Assembly: GCA_001692895.1 (NCBI GenBank) | Contig: KV748176.1 | Coordinates: forward strand, 5,423,092 to 5,487,091 | From: Cenococcum geophilum 1.58 | Taxonomy: Eukaryota; Ascomycota; Dothideomycetes; Gloniales; Gloniaceae | DNA: 64,000 nt | Reading direction: 5' to 3' | Shown here: positions 1 to 13,736 of the stretch, piece after piece | Layout of the letters: each line of letters starts with the position of its first letter | Position numbering within the stretch: the first letter of the stretch is position 1 | Program-made: the position numbers and the translations under genes | The notes under the pieces: generated by a model | What the model saw: only the letters and a program-made list of their open reading frames with translations | What the model was told of the DNA's origin: nothing | Database searches by the model: none

Positions 1-529
1 TATACGGGCTAATAGCTATAGAGAATTGCAGAATACTAGAGAAAGCCTATAATACTTATATAGAATAGGCAAAACGTTATAGAGTTTAATTCTCACCAGA
101 GAAATACCAGCTAATCCATTTTATAAGAAAACGCAATTAATCTGCAGATCTTTAGTATATAATTTATATTTAAGGCTTTAAGGGTTAACTAGTTTAGGGC
201 CTAAGGGTATTAAGAGTATAGGTAGACAGCAAGCTTTAGTAGAGCGTATATACGGCATAAGCGGCCTGTAAAGGCTAAGTATAGTTTATCGCTTTATTTA
301 GGATTGTTAATTATATATAGGGTCTATGCTTCTAAAGGTCACGCCTATTATATATAGCAGTCGTCTAGCTAACCATAATATATAGATCTAGTATTTAGGC
401 CATTAGAGAAACTAAGAAGGGCCTCCCTAAATCACTCCTTAAACTACTTTAAAAGGTCTAAACAGCCTACCTTTAGAGTATCACAGGTAGGTATAAGCGA
501 ACGGCCATAGTACTGCTTAAGAAGGAATC
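1..529. other. TA-rich RIP-like DNA, unassigned
   Basis: No open frame longer than a few dozen codons and no recognisable domain. TA steps dominate and CA/TG steps are scarce, as in the neighbouring fossils, so this is probably decayed repeat DNA. The TRIM element at 530 has inserted into its right end. Confidence 0.5.
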
Positions 530-658
530 TGTAACGGTTGTGACGTCACGTGACCTTGGACGCCCATTCAGGTACATATATGTTAAACCACAAGCTACGA
601 AGTCGATCTTGATCTTCTTCGTGCACTATCCTTTTAGCTGGTGGTTTGGCCCGTCACA
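530..658 (+). repeat. TRIM left LTR
   Basis: 129-bp terminal repeat. It contains the CRE-like palindrome TGACGTCA (541-548) overlapping an E-box CACGTG (547-552). Confidence 0.85.
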
Positions 659-937
659 TAAGATCAAGATCAATCGTGTACCACGTTGGTTGTGGGGGTA
701 GCTTTGGGTTCGATTCCCGGGGCGCTTACAATACCCCACCTCATGGTCCTAGGACCGAGCAGTGTATCAACTACCACACGAATGCACACGTGGGGTGGCC
801 CTGCGCGTCGGAGGATCGGCATATATGGCAGACTAAGGTGAGCCCTTAGTGGATAGGGGGCTGTGCTGCACGTCGGTCGTGAGGGCCCTAGGCGGGGTAG
901 CTTACGAGGACGTAAGCCTGTCTTGAGGCGGGGGTGA

Positions 938-1065
938 TGTGACGGTTGTGACGTCACGTGACCTTGGACGCCCATTCAGGTACATATATGTTGAACCACA
1001 AGCTACGAAGTCGATCTTGATCTTCTTCGTGCACTATCCTTTTGGCTGGTGGTTTGGCCGTCACA
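938..1065 (+). repeat. TRIM right LTR
   Basis: 128-bp terminal repeat matching 530-658, with the same TGACGTCA/CACGTG core (949 onward). It is followed by the GAATC target duplication. Confidence 0.85.
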
Positions 1066-1070
1066 GAATC

Positions 1071-2145
1071 CAATATTCCCCCCCTATAGTTATATATTAA
1101 AGCCGCTGCAATATAAAGGATATAAAATAAATATAACTCTAATATTATAAAGTACATTAAGATATACCTAAGTAAACTATAGAGGAACCCTAGGGTGCCT
1201 TATAGGAGAATAAACTAATAACCCTAAAGTAGGGAAGAGATATTAGAGAAACAGGTAAAGAAAGTAGAAGAAGAATAGTGCTGCTTTAGGACCCAGGCCT
1301 ATATAGAGAAGGAAGGGAGACATATAAGAGGTTAGTAAAGACAATAGTAAGATAGAGAAAGGAGCTAAAGTAAAACATATAAGAATGCTAGGAAACCATC
1401 TACTATAATATAATACTAGTTGGACTAACGCTAGAGAGGCGAATAGGAGTTAAAGATATAGAGGCTGACTTAGGTAAGATAAACCTAAGCTATAGTATAG
1501 TTAACGCTATAGGGGGTAAATACCTAAGGGCTCCGAGAAGGCCTAATAAAGGCAAAAAACACAATAGTAATACTTTTAAGAATAGGAATAATAGGACTAA
1601 AAGATTAGCTTTACTGGGTAGGTGTCCTAGTAGGTAGCCTAAGATATAAATATAGCTGGCTAAGATAGATACCAAAATATATAATACTGCTATGCCCCTT
1701 ACGCACTAATTAAGAAATAATACTCTTAGTAGCTAGCATAGAGAACTATAATACACTACTCTTAATATAAAAAGGCCTTAAGGCGGTCACCCAGTGGCTT
1801 ATTAATTAAAATGTGCTAAATTAGTTCTGGGTTATAAGGGAAATAGTAATAAAAGGCAAGGGGGCGAGCAGTAGGTGCCCCCTAGTAACTCTATAGTAGT
1901 AGAGTAANANTTTGTAATACTAGCGCGTCNNTAGGCTTATTACGGCAGCAGTAGTTCCTAAGGAGGTCAAATAGTAAGGTAGTAGAGTACTATAGGCGAC
2001 TTATAGGCGCTAAGTAGGCGAGTCCCAAAAGGCGGGGAGATAGATTATGGGGTTTTCTTATTTTTCTTAAATAGAGTTTTCTCCCTATATATAAATAAGG
2101 AGTAGTCTATATAGGCCCAATAGGGATCCAAATCGGACGTTAAGT
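1071..2145. other. TA-rich fossil DNA, unassigned; contains Ns
   Basis: Continues the target DNA of the TRIM element. No domain could be recognised in six frames. Ambiguous bases at 1908, 1910 and 1930-1931 mark uncertain assembly. It may include the lost 3' end of copia-1 or part of another retroelement, but I see no matching LTR. Confidence 0.4.
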
Positions 2146-2906
2146 AATGAATTATTATTATATATATAGAGTATTTATATTAATAAATATTTTTAAAGCT
2201 TTGCTTAGATTTACCTTTATTATTATATCTGCTAGGTTGTCTTAGCCGTTAATCTATTAAATCTTAAAAAGTTCTTGCCGTTTATAAAATTGCTAAAGTG
2301 CTATAATATCAATTATAAGGCGCTTCTCCTTTATAGTACTAAGCTTAACTAAGCACTTATAAAGGGAATATAAATTAGTGTATATAATTATATAGATAAT
2401 AGGAAGTTTAAGTTAATCTATAATTATCTTTAGGGTAGTTCCAATTATAATTACTATATTAACTCTACTAACCATTCTATATATCTCTAACGCTAAAATG
2501 CTTTAAGTAACGCGCTTACTTTTAGTTAAGCTCTAGTAGATAAGATTATTATAAATTATAAAGTTATTCTCTCTAGTAGATTTATTTATAATAATAATCT
2601 TATATCCTAGCTAGGAGCTAAAATCTTTATTATTTATAAATAATCTATTAATAAATATAAAGAGCTTAGCGGTGGGAAAATTAATAGGTATATAGAGTAG
2701 TCCCTAATTAAGATGGTTTATTTACTAGAAAAGACGTTTATTTAGGGCAAGAACGTTATCCTTAATTGGTTCTTAGTATTAGGTGGTAATAAAGAGATTA
2801 AATAAAGCCTTAGGTTAATAGATAGAAGTAATATACGCTTCGTAAGCGCATTACTCCATATATCCTTACTTTAGAGAATTAGTATTAATAATATTAATCT
2901 TCTTAC
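2146..2906 (-). mobile_element. copia-1 fossil, 3' part (RNase H)
   Basis: Read on the minus strand, about 2200-2700 resembles the C-terminal RNase H region of fungal Ty1/copia polyproteins: an INNKDFSS..LGY-like stretch, then KLSTTKEKR-like text, then a WINGQDN-like end. It is a fossil with many breaks. It stops at the CTTAC (2902-2906) duplicated by gypsy-1 and resumes at 17174, where the reverse transcriptase text is in the right order. The 3' LTR of this element was not found. Confidence 0.7.
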
Positions 2907-3327
2907 TGTAACGGAGCCTTGTAGTAGAAACTACAGTGGACTCGTTAATAGGCTAGGTATATAGGTATTATAAGTAAGTCAACAACGTAATAATAACTAG
3001 TGGAGTAGTTGCCTAACAGATTAACTCTAATTATATTCTAAGAATTACTATAAGAAAGGAACTATCTAGGTAGGGACTAAAGGTCCTTAAATACACAACC
3101 GTACTCCTATAAAATCCTCCTTATATGTAATATACGTATTATATATAAGGTACGTAAGTTCCCTTTATTCCTTATATTCCTTATATAGCACCTTATATAA
3201 CCTTAGCTACTATTCCTTATTATATAGTTCTACGGGTTCCATCCTAGACCATACTTATATTAACTAACTAGCTTCTTCTAACTTCTCTCTAAGTAGTTAT
3301 AATATTATACTTAAAGCGTCCGTAATA
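2907..3327 (-). repeat. gypsy-1 3' LTR
   Basis: 421-bp copy, paired with 16753-17173. The purine tract lies directly to its right on the minus strand. Confidence 0.88.
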
Positions 3328-6300
3328 CTATCTCCCTCCTCTTTATCTTTGTCCTTAAAGATACCTAGCATCTTTAAGTTGTTTACTAGAGGTGTAATAT
3401 CCATCTAATTAATTTAGTTAATATTATTACTTATAATGCCTAAAGCCTCTTCTTCTTTACACACGTAACGTTATGCTCGTACCGTTACCGCGATATTATC
3501 TCTTAGTGAGATAATACCGTCTCTATATTCTTGTTACTTAAAAGAGGGGTTAGTTTATATTATATTAGCAAGTCCTTTATCTTAATAACCCTCTTTTTAT
3601 TTAGAGTGCACTAAAGCAAATATTTAATCGTCTTATAATATTTACTCTACTTCTAACGCTAAATATACGCGTCCTATAACTCTTAATAGTCTCTAAGTTC
3701 CCTAAGTAATTTATTATAGGGTCTTATATTTAATCTGCTGCTATAAAGCTTAATAGTAACCTAGCGTAGGCCCTTATAAAGCTTAAGTATTCTTAGGATA
3801 CAGAATAGAAGGCCCTAGATACTCGCATTATGGCATCTACCCGTCTATTTTATCTTAAGAAAGTGCGTAAAAAGGTTTGTTTTAAGAAGTAGAAACTTAT
3901 AGAATAAGGTTTATAGAAACTTAGTAATAAAAAAATGGATTCTCTTCTAATAGAGAAGGAAATAACTCTAAGTAGTTCGGCAGTTGCTCTTCCTAGGTCC
4001 CCTTTAGGTAACTTATTCTTTAGTAATTCCTCTTTATTAATATTACCTAACCTTTTTTCTTCCAATACTCCTATACCTTTCCTATAGCATTCTTTAGGTT
4101 CTCTAGTAGCTCCTAGGTAGTCTCGTTATAGCCTATCCACTTTACTTTATACCATATTTTATTATCTATATCCTTATAACTAATAATCTTTAAAACTTAC
4201 TATTTGTCTTCTTCTTGCCCTTTATATATATCTACTTTATAGACCAATAGCTTAATATTTCCGTATACTAGCTCTAATATTATAATATACTATATAAGGT
4301 AGATCTTTATTTTGGCTAGTAGGTTTAACTTAAATATAACTAATAAAATTTTCTGCGTAATTTTAAAAGGTCCTAGTCTAATATAGTTTAACTTTTTACT
4401 TAGTCGTTAACTCTTAAAAATTTTGTGTAGTAGCTATACTTTATCTCCCTCCTTAAGATCTAGTCCCTCAGATCTCTTAGCATCGTAGTACTTTTTCATC
4501 CTTTGCTGTACCACCTTAGCTGTTTCCGTAAGGTCTACATAAAGATTTATTAAACTCTTTATTCTTTACTTAGCTATACTACTTATCTTCTTTACTTAAC
4601 GTAGCAATAATAAGGTCCTTAGCTTATATCCGTAATTCGCCTTAAATAGTAATATACCTATTCCTTCTTATAGTATTATATTATATACAAACTATGTAAC
4701 TAGTAATAGTAATACCTAATTATTCTATGCATAATTAATATAATACCTTAGATATTATTTTAGTGTCTAATTTAATCTTTCTATTTAACCGTCTGTCTGT
4801 AGATAATATACGGTAGAAGTTACTACTTAAACTCCTTGCTTTGCTAAGAATACTTCCTAAAATACTACTATAAATCTTAGATCTCTATCTAATATAATTT
4901 TGCTTAGTGCTCTATATCTTATAAATACTTCTTTAACGTAGATTCTAGCGATATCTTCCGCTAATATTTCTTTTAAACATGCTATAAAGTATCCCCACTT
5001 TATAAGCTTGTCTACTATTACTAAGATTACGTTATAATCTTGCCCGGTAATAGGATCTCTTAATTTTAGCAACTTAATAATAAAGTCCTATAATATAACC
5101 TCCTATAGTCTCTCTAGTATTTTAATAGGTTATAGCTCTCTATATAGCTAATACCTTGTTAGTTTATTTCTTTAATAATCTAGATATTCTTTTATAACTT
5201 GCCTAGCTAGTCCCTAGATTCTATTAATAATATACTCCTCTTAAAGTCTTAACACTAAGCCTATAGCTCCGTTATGTCCTTAAGTTAATCCCTTATAAAA
5301 TAACTTAATAAACTCCTTTACAATAGCTCTTAGTATATATATCGCTTCTTAATTTTTATACTACTCTAAGTCTGGATCCTCTATTTATACGTCTAGGATC
5401 TTTTATATCTAATTACTTTCTAGTAATTCGTAGATCTTTTCTTCTTATATTACTGCGATCTTTAGATAATTATACCTAATTAATCTATCTATATCCTTTC
5501 GCAACAAAGCCCCTAATGGCTTTTTATTATTTTATAGTTTAGCCTTTCTACTTAGAGCGTCTACTCGTGTATTCTTTATACCCTTAGTATACTAAATCTT
5601 AAAATAGTATTCTGCAAGCATTTCCGCCTATCTAACCTATCTACAATTAAATTCTTTTGTTATTAGGAACCCTGTTAGGTTCTTATAATCCGTCTTAACT
5701 ATAAATAGTTTTTTTATGCCTTATAAAAATAATCTCTATTCCCTTAGTGCTGTAACTATACCTAATAACTCCTTATTATAGATGTTATAGTTTAGTTCTA
5801 GTAGTGTTATCTTTTAACTATAGTATACTACTAGGTGCTATCTATCTTTATATTTTTATAGAAAGTACGCTCCTAGTGTATAGTCTAATGTATCCGTTTT
5901 AACTACTATCTCTAGCTATAGTTAATAGATCTTAAGAACTGGCTCCTAGGTAAATAACTGCTTAATTTTCTTAAACAGTTCCTTTTATTCCTCTCCCTAC
6001 GCCTATAGTTCTTCTTTCTTTATTAATCTTATAAGTGGCTTAATATCCTTTAACTATTAAGCTATAAACCTTTTATAGTAATTGCAGAACCCTAAAAATA
6101 ACCTTAACTACGTTACATTTTCTAGTTCTTACTAATTCACTATAGCCTTAATCTTCTTTAGATCTATACTAAGTTGGCCTAGTTTAATAATAAATCTAAT
6201 AAAATCTGTCTTTTTAGTGAAGAATTCGCATTTCTTAATTGCTACTAGCATTTATTCTTCTTATAGTCTCTTTAAAACCCATTCAACGTATTCTCCATAT

Positions 6301-7725
6301 TCTTTCTCGCTTATTAAGTAGATAATAATATAATTAAGATATGCCATAATAAATTCATTTAAGTATTCTCTTAATATATTATTAATACGCTTTTAAAACG
6401 TTGCTAGTATATTTATAAGCCCGAATTGTATAACTAGTGGTTTATATAGTCCTTCCTTTAACCTAAAGGCTGCCTTCTATTTGTCGCCTTCCTTAATCCT
6501 AATCTAATAGTACGCCTATCTTAGATCTATTTTTATAAAGATTTACGCGTTACCGATCCTATCTTAGATTTCGCTAATTAAGGGTAAAGGATACTTATCC
6601 TTTCTGGTGATGCTGTTTAACTATTTATAGTTAATATATAGCCTAAGTTTTCTATTCTTCTTTAGTACGAATAGTACTAGATATCCTGCTAATAACTATA
6701 ATGGTCTAATATATCCCTTTTAAAGATTTTTCTAGACAAACTCTTTAAGTGCTTATAACTCTTTTTCTATTAATTTATAGGTTAGGTAGAACCTTAGACT
6801 TATTTTTAGTTCTAGCTCTATCTTATAGTCCTATACTATATAATCTAATAGCTTTTTACTTTCTAGTGACCATAGCTTCTTACTATACTTATAGTATCTT
6901 TTTGGTATATAACTTAATCCTTAATTAGTCTCCTTATATATCGCTCTAACTTAATACTATATTAACTTGGCTTATTATCGCATTTTATATTATTATATAT
7001 CTCTAATATCGACCTAACCTATAACCTAATTAATCTTTAAATTATATTCCTGTAATTAAGGCATTTCTAATACTACCTTATTATTTTCTAATGGTAATAT
7101 ATCAAAAGACATCTTAACTTGTCTCCCTTTAATGGTTATCTAAATTAGTCCTATTTTAAGGTTAATAATGCCTCCTCTATAGGCTATTAGATCTCCTAAA
7201 ATTGTTACTAATAGATAAGGGTACTCTTTTTACCTGTGTGGTAGCCCTATCCTTTTAACTACTACTAGTAAGATATAGTTCTTTATTGCTCTACTATCTA
7301 CTAATACTTCAAACTATTAATCTTGCTATTTAACTTTTAGGTTTAGGTATTATTCTTAAATTCCTTTAAGGGTCTAAGGCTCTACTACTAGCTTCCTCTA
7401 GTTTTATAGGCCTCTACTTTTCCTAACTATTAGCTACTTAATCCTATTATACTTAGCTTACTCTTTAGCTAATACCTAGTTTGCTTTTTATCTTTAATAT
7501 ACTATAGACAGGTATTCTCTAAATATTTCTATTATTATTATCTATCTAAGCATTCTTCTATAAGGAATCTTCCTAGTTAAAGTATTAAATCTCCTTCCTT
7601 TTAGACTTCTGCTGGATGCCAGCCGTATATATACTTAGCATTTCTATACTATTATTTATCTATTATCCAGTATATCCTTATAGGGTATTTCCAATTCTTT
7701 TCCTTTGGATTCTTATATATCTTAT

Positions 7726-8001
7726 TGTCTAATTACAGCACCTGTTGTACAAGCCGCGTGCTTACGCGCTTGGTACACCAAGTACGCGTTTACGCGTTCG
7801 GTGTACTAACTGCTTACGCGTCGGTGCACCAACTATCTGCTTATAAGGCACTGACTAATTAGGGGAGGCGTATTAGTATATAGACCCCGTAGTCTGCTTC
7901 AATATAAGAGTTAGTTACCACCGTCTAAATTAGCATACGATACTATACGTATTTCGTGCCCCTAGACACGACTTACTTATACCATTAAATTGGTACTAAT
8001 A
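7726..8001 (+). repeat. copia-2 5' LTR
   Basis: 276 bp, paired with the 3' copy at 13737-14012. Confidence 0.87.
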
Positions 8002-8954
8002 CTGATTAGTGAGCGCGCACAGATTAGGAAATACGCACTCGCTTAGAAGATGTTTACGCTTCACCTTGCAAGCCCCTATTTTAGTTAAAGAGAATTAAAG
8101 TACTCTAGATTTGGAAGACGTCTGACGCTCTACCTTATCTAGAACTACCCTGAATCTACCCTGATTTTGGAAGACATTTACGCTCCACCTTAATCAGATA
8201 TATTAACTACTGTACTAGTAGTTAACGCGACCACCTTGAACCCTGACCCTTACTATACCCTACCTTAATACCCCGGCCTCCTCTCTGACCCCTTATGGAG
8301 ACCTTTTACCCTTTTATAAACCGTTACGGACCTATTAACTACCTTTACGGATAACTATAAGACCCTTCTACCTGCTACGTACTACCCTATATAAGTATAG
8401 TAGATATTAGAAAGCAAGTTAATAAAGGTTAGGACAAGTAGAGGCAGGGAGTCGACCTTACGTCTATACCTGATGTTAACAACTACATTAAATTCAAAAC
8501 CCTTGAGTACGGATACTTTAAGTTTATGAACGTTAACCTATAGGAGCAATACTAGGAGGACTTCGCGGACTTTACGGAGGCTATCTTTAAAGTATGCAAC
8601 CCTACCACCATCCGCAACCTATGGACCCTCCTACGTGACTAAGGCGTATGGGTTAAAAGGAATAAACGAGTCACTATTATACAGTCCCTATATAACATAA
8701 TATATAAGGAGGACCAAATAGAATGGACTAAGGAAGAACTCCTAGACAAGTACAACACTACTAAGGAACTCTTTACTTGTCCTAAACTTAATGTAATTGC
8801 TGGCCTTATACCTGACCCACTTAACCAAATTTGTCCTATAAATATAAGCGGCTTTAGAACTAACCTTACTGGCTAAAATACACCTAATACCTAAGCTATG
8901 GACTATAATACCCCCGTAACCCAAAATACGGACTAGATTACTTTTGTTATTTAA

Positions 8955-9105
8955 GCCACAGATCCGCAAGCTATATATCCGCAAGCTACAGATCCGTAAG
9001 CTACATATCCGCAAGCTATAGATTTGCAAGCTATATATCCGCAGGCTATAAATCCGCAAGCTATATATCCGTAAGCTATAAATCCGTAAGTCACAGATCC
9101 GTAAC
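8955..9105 (+). repeat. 15-bp tandem repeat in copia-2 gag
   Basis: About ten units of a 15-bp motif close to ATCCGCAAGCTATAT. In the gag frame this reads as a pentapeptide repeat (AIYPQ/ATDPQ-like). The minus-strand open frame here is a shadow of the repeat. Confidence 0.75.
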
Positions 9106-12100
9106 CCACCTAAGTAAAGACCTATAGTAAGGAGCTAGCTAACCTAGCTAAGCTCTATACCGACGAGTCTAAATATAGCGGTGAAAATGATAATTTTGAC
9201 TTTAAACTGACCATCTTTACGGACCTCTGTTAGAAGGCTGATATTCCTAAATAGGCACTTAGCTAAGCCTACTTAACTATACTGCGCGGCCTAGCCCTTA
9301 ACTACTACTACACTAACCTTAAGAGCAAACCCCTTAGTGTTCCCTTTAATAAGCTATGCGAAGCTATATACAACTACTTTAAAGGACTAGAATATAAGTG
9401 TGATATCCTTACCTAATGGAATGCAACTAAGCTACGGACCGTAATTGACAAGAATACCGAAAAATCGATTATAGAGTGTCTGCAAATACTTATTAAGGAC
9501 CTCTGGTATCTACAGCACGGCCTTAACGCCAAGCTTCGAACAGACGACTTCCTGTATAATAAACTCATTACGGCCTACTAGGAAGTAGAGCCCTATAAGT
9601 ACGCCTATTATAAGCCTGCAGATACCTTAGCTGGCCTTATTAATGATTTATGCTCCTCTATTATAATATACAAAGTCTTAAACCCACTAGGCAATACTTA
9701 AGCCTTTACTACGGATATTTAATATCCATAAACAGACTTAGACATCTACTTTATGGACCGCCGCTACCGCTAGCAGCACCTGTACCGACCAAGTCCTACC
9801 TGTAACCCCCGTAGTAACCCCCGTATAAAAACATACCCCCGCAGACAAACCAGCTAGAAGTGCTTTATGTGCGGTAAGGAAGGATATTAGTCTATAAGGT
9901 ATACCTAGGAAGAACGTAATAAGTCTAGGAAGAGACTTAATAACCGTATTAACTAGTTTATTTTGGAATATAAAGGAGAGGAAGCAGAAGAGCCCCCTAA
10001 TAAGTTAATAAAAGCCCTTATAATTAACTTTGAATTAGACGCTTAGGAACGAGAGACCTTAGAGATATTCCTAACCACTTTTGGACCTTTTACGGACAGC
10101 CAAGCCTTTAATATTATAACCATATTAGCCAACCGTTCCTTTATACACTTAGTTGCGCCTAAAAACTATTCCGTAAGTACCCCCGTTATGGACGTTACGG
10201 ACTATAAATAGGACCTATTTGCATATATCACTATAGAACGCTATACCCCTAAGGAATTCTACGGCGTTATGATTGATATAGGTGCCTTTAAGAAGTCTAC
10301 CGCAGGCTATGGGCAATACCTTGTATATAAGGCCACTATAAATAATAATGCGGATATTAACACTACGCAGACTGGGGCCGTAAACGTCTAGTTTGGTATC
10401 GGCTTAACCGTATTAATTGGATTAATTGTAGTTAAGACTCTAATTAGCCTAGTTAAATTCCACGTAGTAAAAGTGGATACCCCCTTCCTACTCTGTCTTA
10501 TAGATATGGATAGGTTATAAGTGTACTATAATAACGTTACGGACACCCTAATTGGCCTAGCAACTGCCCTAGGAAGTAAATACGTTACCCTGCTAATTAT
10601 ACAATGATTTGGACACCCGTTCCTTATATAGGGAGAGACCTTACGGACGTATATTTAAGAGTCTTTTAACTATAACCCGTATTACCTTACTAGTACTGAG
10701 ATCCACTGCCTGCACCGCCGCTTCGGCCACCTGTTAGCTGAAAAGCTATATAGAGTCCTTAAACGTTTTAGACACGACAACGTTAATAGGAAGGCAATCG
10801 ACTACCTAACTAAATACTGCTCTTTCTGCTAGAAATACGGACGTTCCCTAGGCAGATTTAAGTTTACCCTTTATAAGGACCTTAATTTTAACCACTTAGT
10901 ATACGTGGATATTATGTATATTAACGGCAGTCTAGTATTATATATAATTGACGAGGCAACCCGCTATTAAGCCGCCTGTTAGTTATAAAATATATCCGCA
11001 AAATATACTTGGGACATTTTATAGACCTGCTGGATTAATATATACCTTAGGCCTCCTAAGTATATCACCCACGATGCTGGTAGGAACTTTATTAGTAAGG
11101 AATTCCAGTAATATGCTATAGCTATAGCTATATTAACAAAAGCCGTTTTAGTTAAGGCGCACTAGTTTATTGGGCTTATTAAGTAAGCTTACTTAGCTTT
11201 ATGGAGAGCTTACTAGATTATTACAAACGAGTATAAGAATATCTAAAAGGAACTGGCTTTATAGATGGCCGTAAAAGCCGTTAATAACACTACTAGCCTT
11301 AACGGACTGGTACCTACCCTCTTGGTCTACGGAGCCTACTTAAGGATAAGTAACCTAGACCCCCCTGCCCCGTCTATTACGGAATAAGCAGCTACAATAC
11401 GGAAGGTAATAGCCGAGATAGTTAAACTACGGGCTAAATAAGCTATTAATAACGCCCTATACTACCGCAACGGACTTAACACGACCTTAGTACACGACCT
11501 CCCGCTTAACTCTGAAGTCCTTATATGGCGTAAAAGTGGTAAGTGGACCGAACCCTACTGTTTACTGGCTGTGGAAAACGAGATATGCTGCGTATAGCTC
11601 CCTAGTGGGCTAACTAGGTTTAGAAGCACGTCCGTAAAACCCTACTTTCGGCCCGAAAATACCTATAACGTTGAGCTAGACGAACTAGAAGCAACCGCCG
11701 AACCAAACGAATTAGAAGCACCCCTGTCTACCCTAGAAGTCCCTAAGGAACTTACTAAACCTATTAAGCCGACTATAAAGCGCGGTTAAGGACGCCTCTA
11801 GAAGTACCCCGTAAATAAGAACCCTGTAACGGAGAACTATATAACCTCCGTAGGCATATCCGTAAGCTCCGCAGGCATATCCGTAAGCTCCGTAGGTATA
11901 CCTGTAAGGTAATCTCCGTATACGGATATATTAGTTCTAGTATAGGAAGCCCCGTTCACGGCCTTATGACGTAAAGAGATTAACGGACTACTTGAGAAAG
12001 GCGTCTTTATAGTTATAGTAGAAAAGGATATTCCGTAAGGCGTCCGTATATTTAACTTACGCTTTATTAATAAAATTAAGCACCCTGGTACTGACAAAGC

Positions 12101-13736
12101 CTTTAAAAAGTTAAGGCTCGTTATATAAGCTTATAACGACTAAGGAAAGGACTTAGTCCTTATGCAATCGCCTATGATTTAATGAGTCAGCCAACGGATT
12201 ATACTTGTACTTATACCTAGCCTACAGCAAATTAAACCTGTAGCTTTGTACTTACGGGACATTTTATAAGCCTATGTGTAGTCTAGTACCTACCTAAGCA
12301 GAGACATCTTTATATGACTACCCTGTGAGCTTAACCTACAACTAGGAACAATTTTATGGGTTATAAAACCTCTTTATGGAGTACCGGAAGCCGGGAACTA
12401 CTGGTTTAAGACGTACTACTAGCACTATGTTAGTAGACTTAAAATGGAACAGTCGACCTACAACCCCTGCCTCCTATACACCCAATTAAATGGCCTTGGT
12501 ATTGTTAGACTCTAAATAGATAATACCCTTTTTCTAGCAGACCAAACCTTTATGGATGCTGAAGAGACTAAACTATAAAAGGTAAAGTTCTTAGTAAAGC
12601 CGTAAGAGTAGCTAACTAAGCAAAATCTAATTAAGTTTAATGGAGGCTTAATTACCTAAAAGGGCAACCTAATTAAGCTAACTTAGGAACGCCAAGCTTA
12701 AAACTTAAGGCCTATTATAGTAAGGCCTATAGACCTTACCAGCTTCCGTGGAGAGACCCGTAAGACCGTAAATATAAAGGACTAATACGTTGTATAGCGC
12801 GCAAGAGGCGCCTATATTGCCACGGTCTGTTAACCTGAATCTGCCTACGATTTGTCCTTTGCGGCCCAGGCAGTAAATCCGTAAGAGGAAAATGTTAAGC
12901 AGCTTAATAAGCGCATTTAGTGGCAAATTGAAAATGCAACAAGGGGACTTACTTTTGTACCACTAGACCTAAACTCCCTTAGCCTACTGGTATTTATGGA
13001 CGCCTCCTTCGCTAATAATAGGGACCTATTATTATAAATCGGTTTTGTACTTGTACTTACGGACCGTAACTAGGACGTAAATATACTGTATTAGTCTTTA
13101 ATTAAGTATAAATAAGTAACCCGTAGCGTTCTAGCTTCCGAACTATATATACTAGCTTATAGCTTTAATATAGCAGCCGCAATTAAATTAATAGTCTAGA
13201 AGATCCTATAACTGGAGCAGTTACCCCTGGTCTTATATACCGATTTAAAGTCCCTTTACGACTGCTTAGTCAAGCTAGGTACGACATAAGAGAAGAGGCT
13301 TATGGTCGACCTAATGTGCTTATATTAGGCCTATAAACGACGTGAGATTATAGAGGTTAAATGGATTAGCGGCGGAAATAACCTAGTAGACGCTATGACT
13401 AAGGCAAAGCCGTGTTAAGCCCTTAAAACCCTAATTAATACGAATAAGCTTAACCTAGAAGTCACAGAATGGGTGGAATGGGACTAACGACGCACCTATG
13501 GTATGTCTACGGCCCGTTGGAGGGCTGTACGGCTCGTTATACGGTATAGGTGGAAAACGGTGGAAAGCTACGGTGGAACTTGGTGGACCTACGACCAGCT
13601 TAAAGCACCGTTTGGAAAGTAGCCTAGACGGTACCTTGGGGGAGATTTCCTATGTATTTTCTTTTGCGTTTTATAGTTTTATTAAAGCAATTACGGAGGC
13701 TGTATATAGGTGGTTCTATTTTTTAAGTATCGCCAG

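Larger units (their letters stand above)
530..1065 (+). mobile_element. TRIM-type miniature LTR element with 5-bp TSD
   Basis: Two near-identical direct repeats of about 128 bp (530-658 and 938-1065) begin TGT and end CACA. They enclose a non-coding core of about 279 bp. The 5 bases GAATC flank both sides (525-529 and 1066-1070), as expected for integrase-mediated insertion. A purine-rich run (GAGGCGGGGGTGA) lies just left of the second repeat, which orients the element on the plus strand. The core carries GGTTCGATTCC (707-717), a tRNA T-arm/B-box-like string, but no complete tRNA. There is no coding capacity, so it must be mobilised in trans. The repeats differ at only a few sites and little RIP is visible, so it is younger than its surroundings or too short to be a RIP target. 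It looks structurally whole. Confidence 0.85.

Noticed and set aside
661-740. tRNA gene at the GGTTCGATTCC string
   Set aside because: No acceptor stem, D-arm or anticodon arm can be built around it; only the T-arm-like piece is present.
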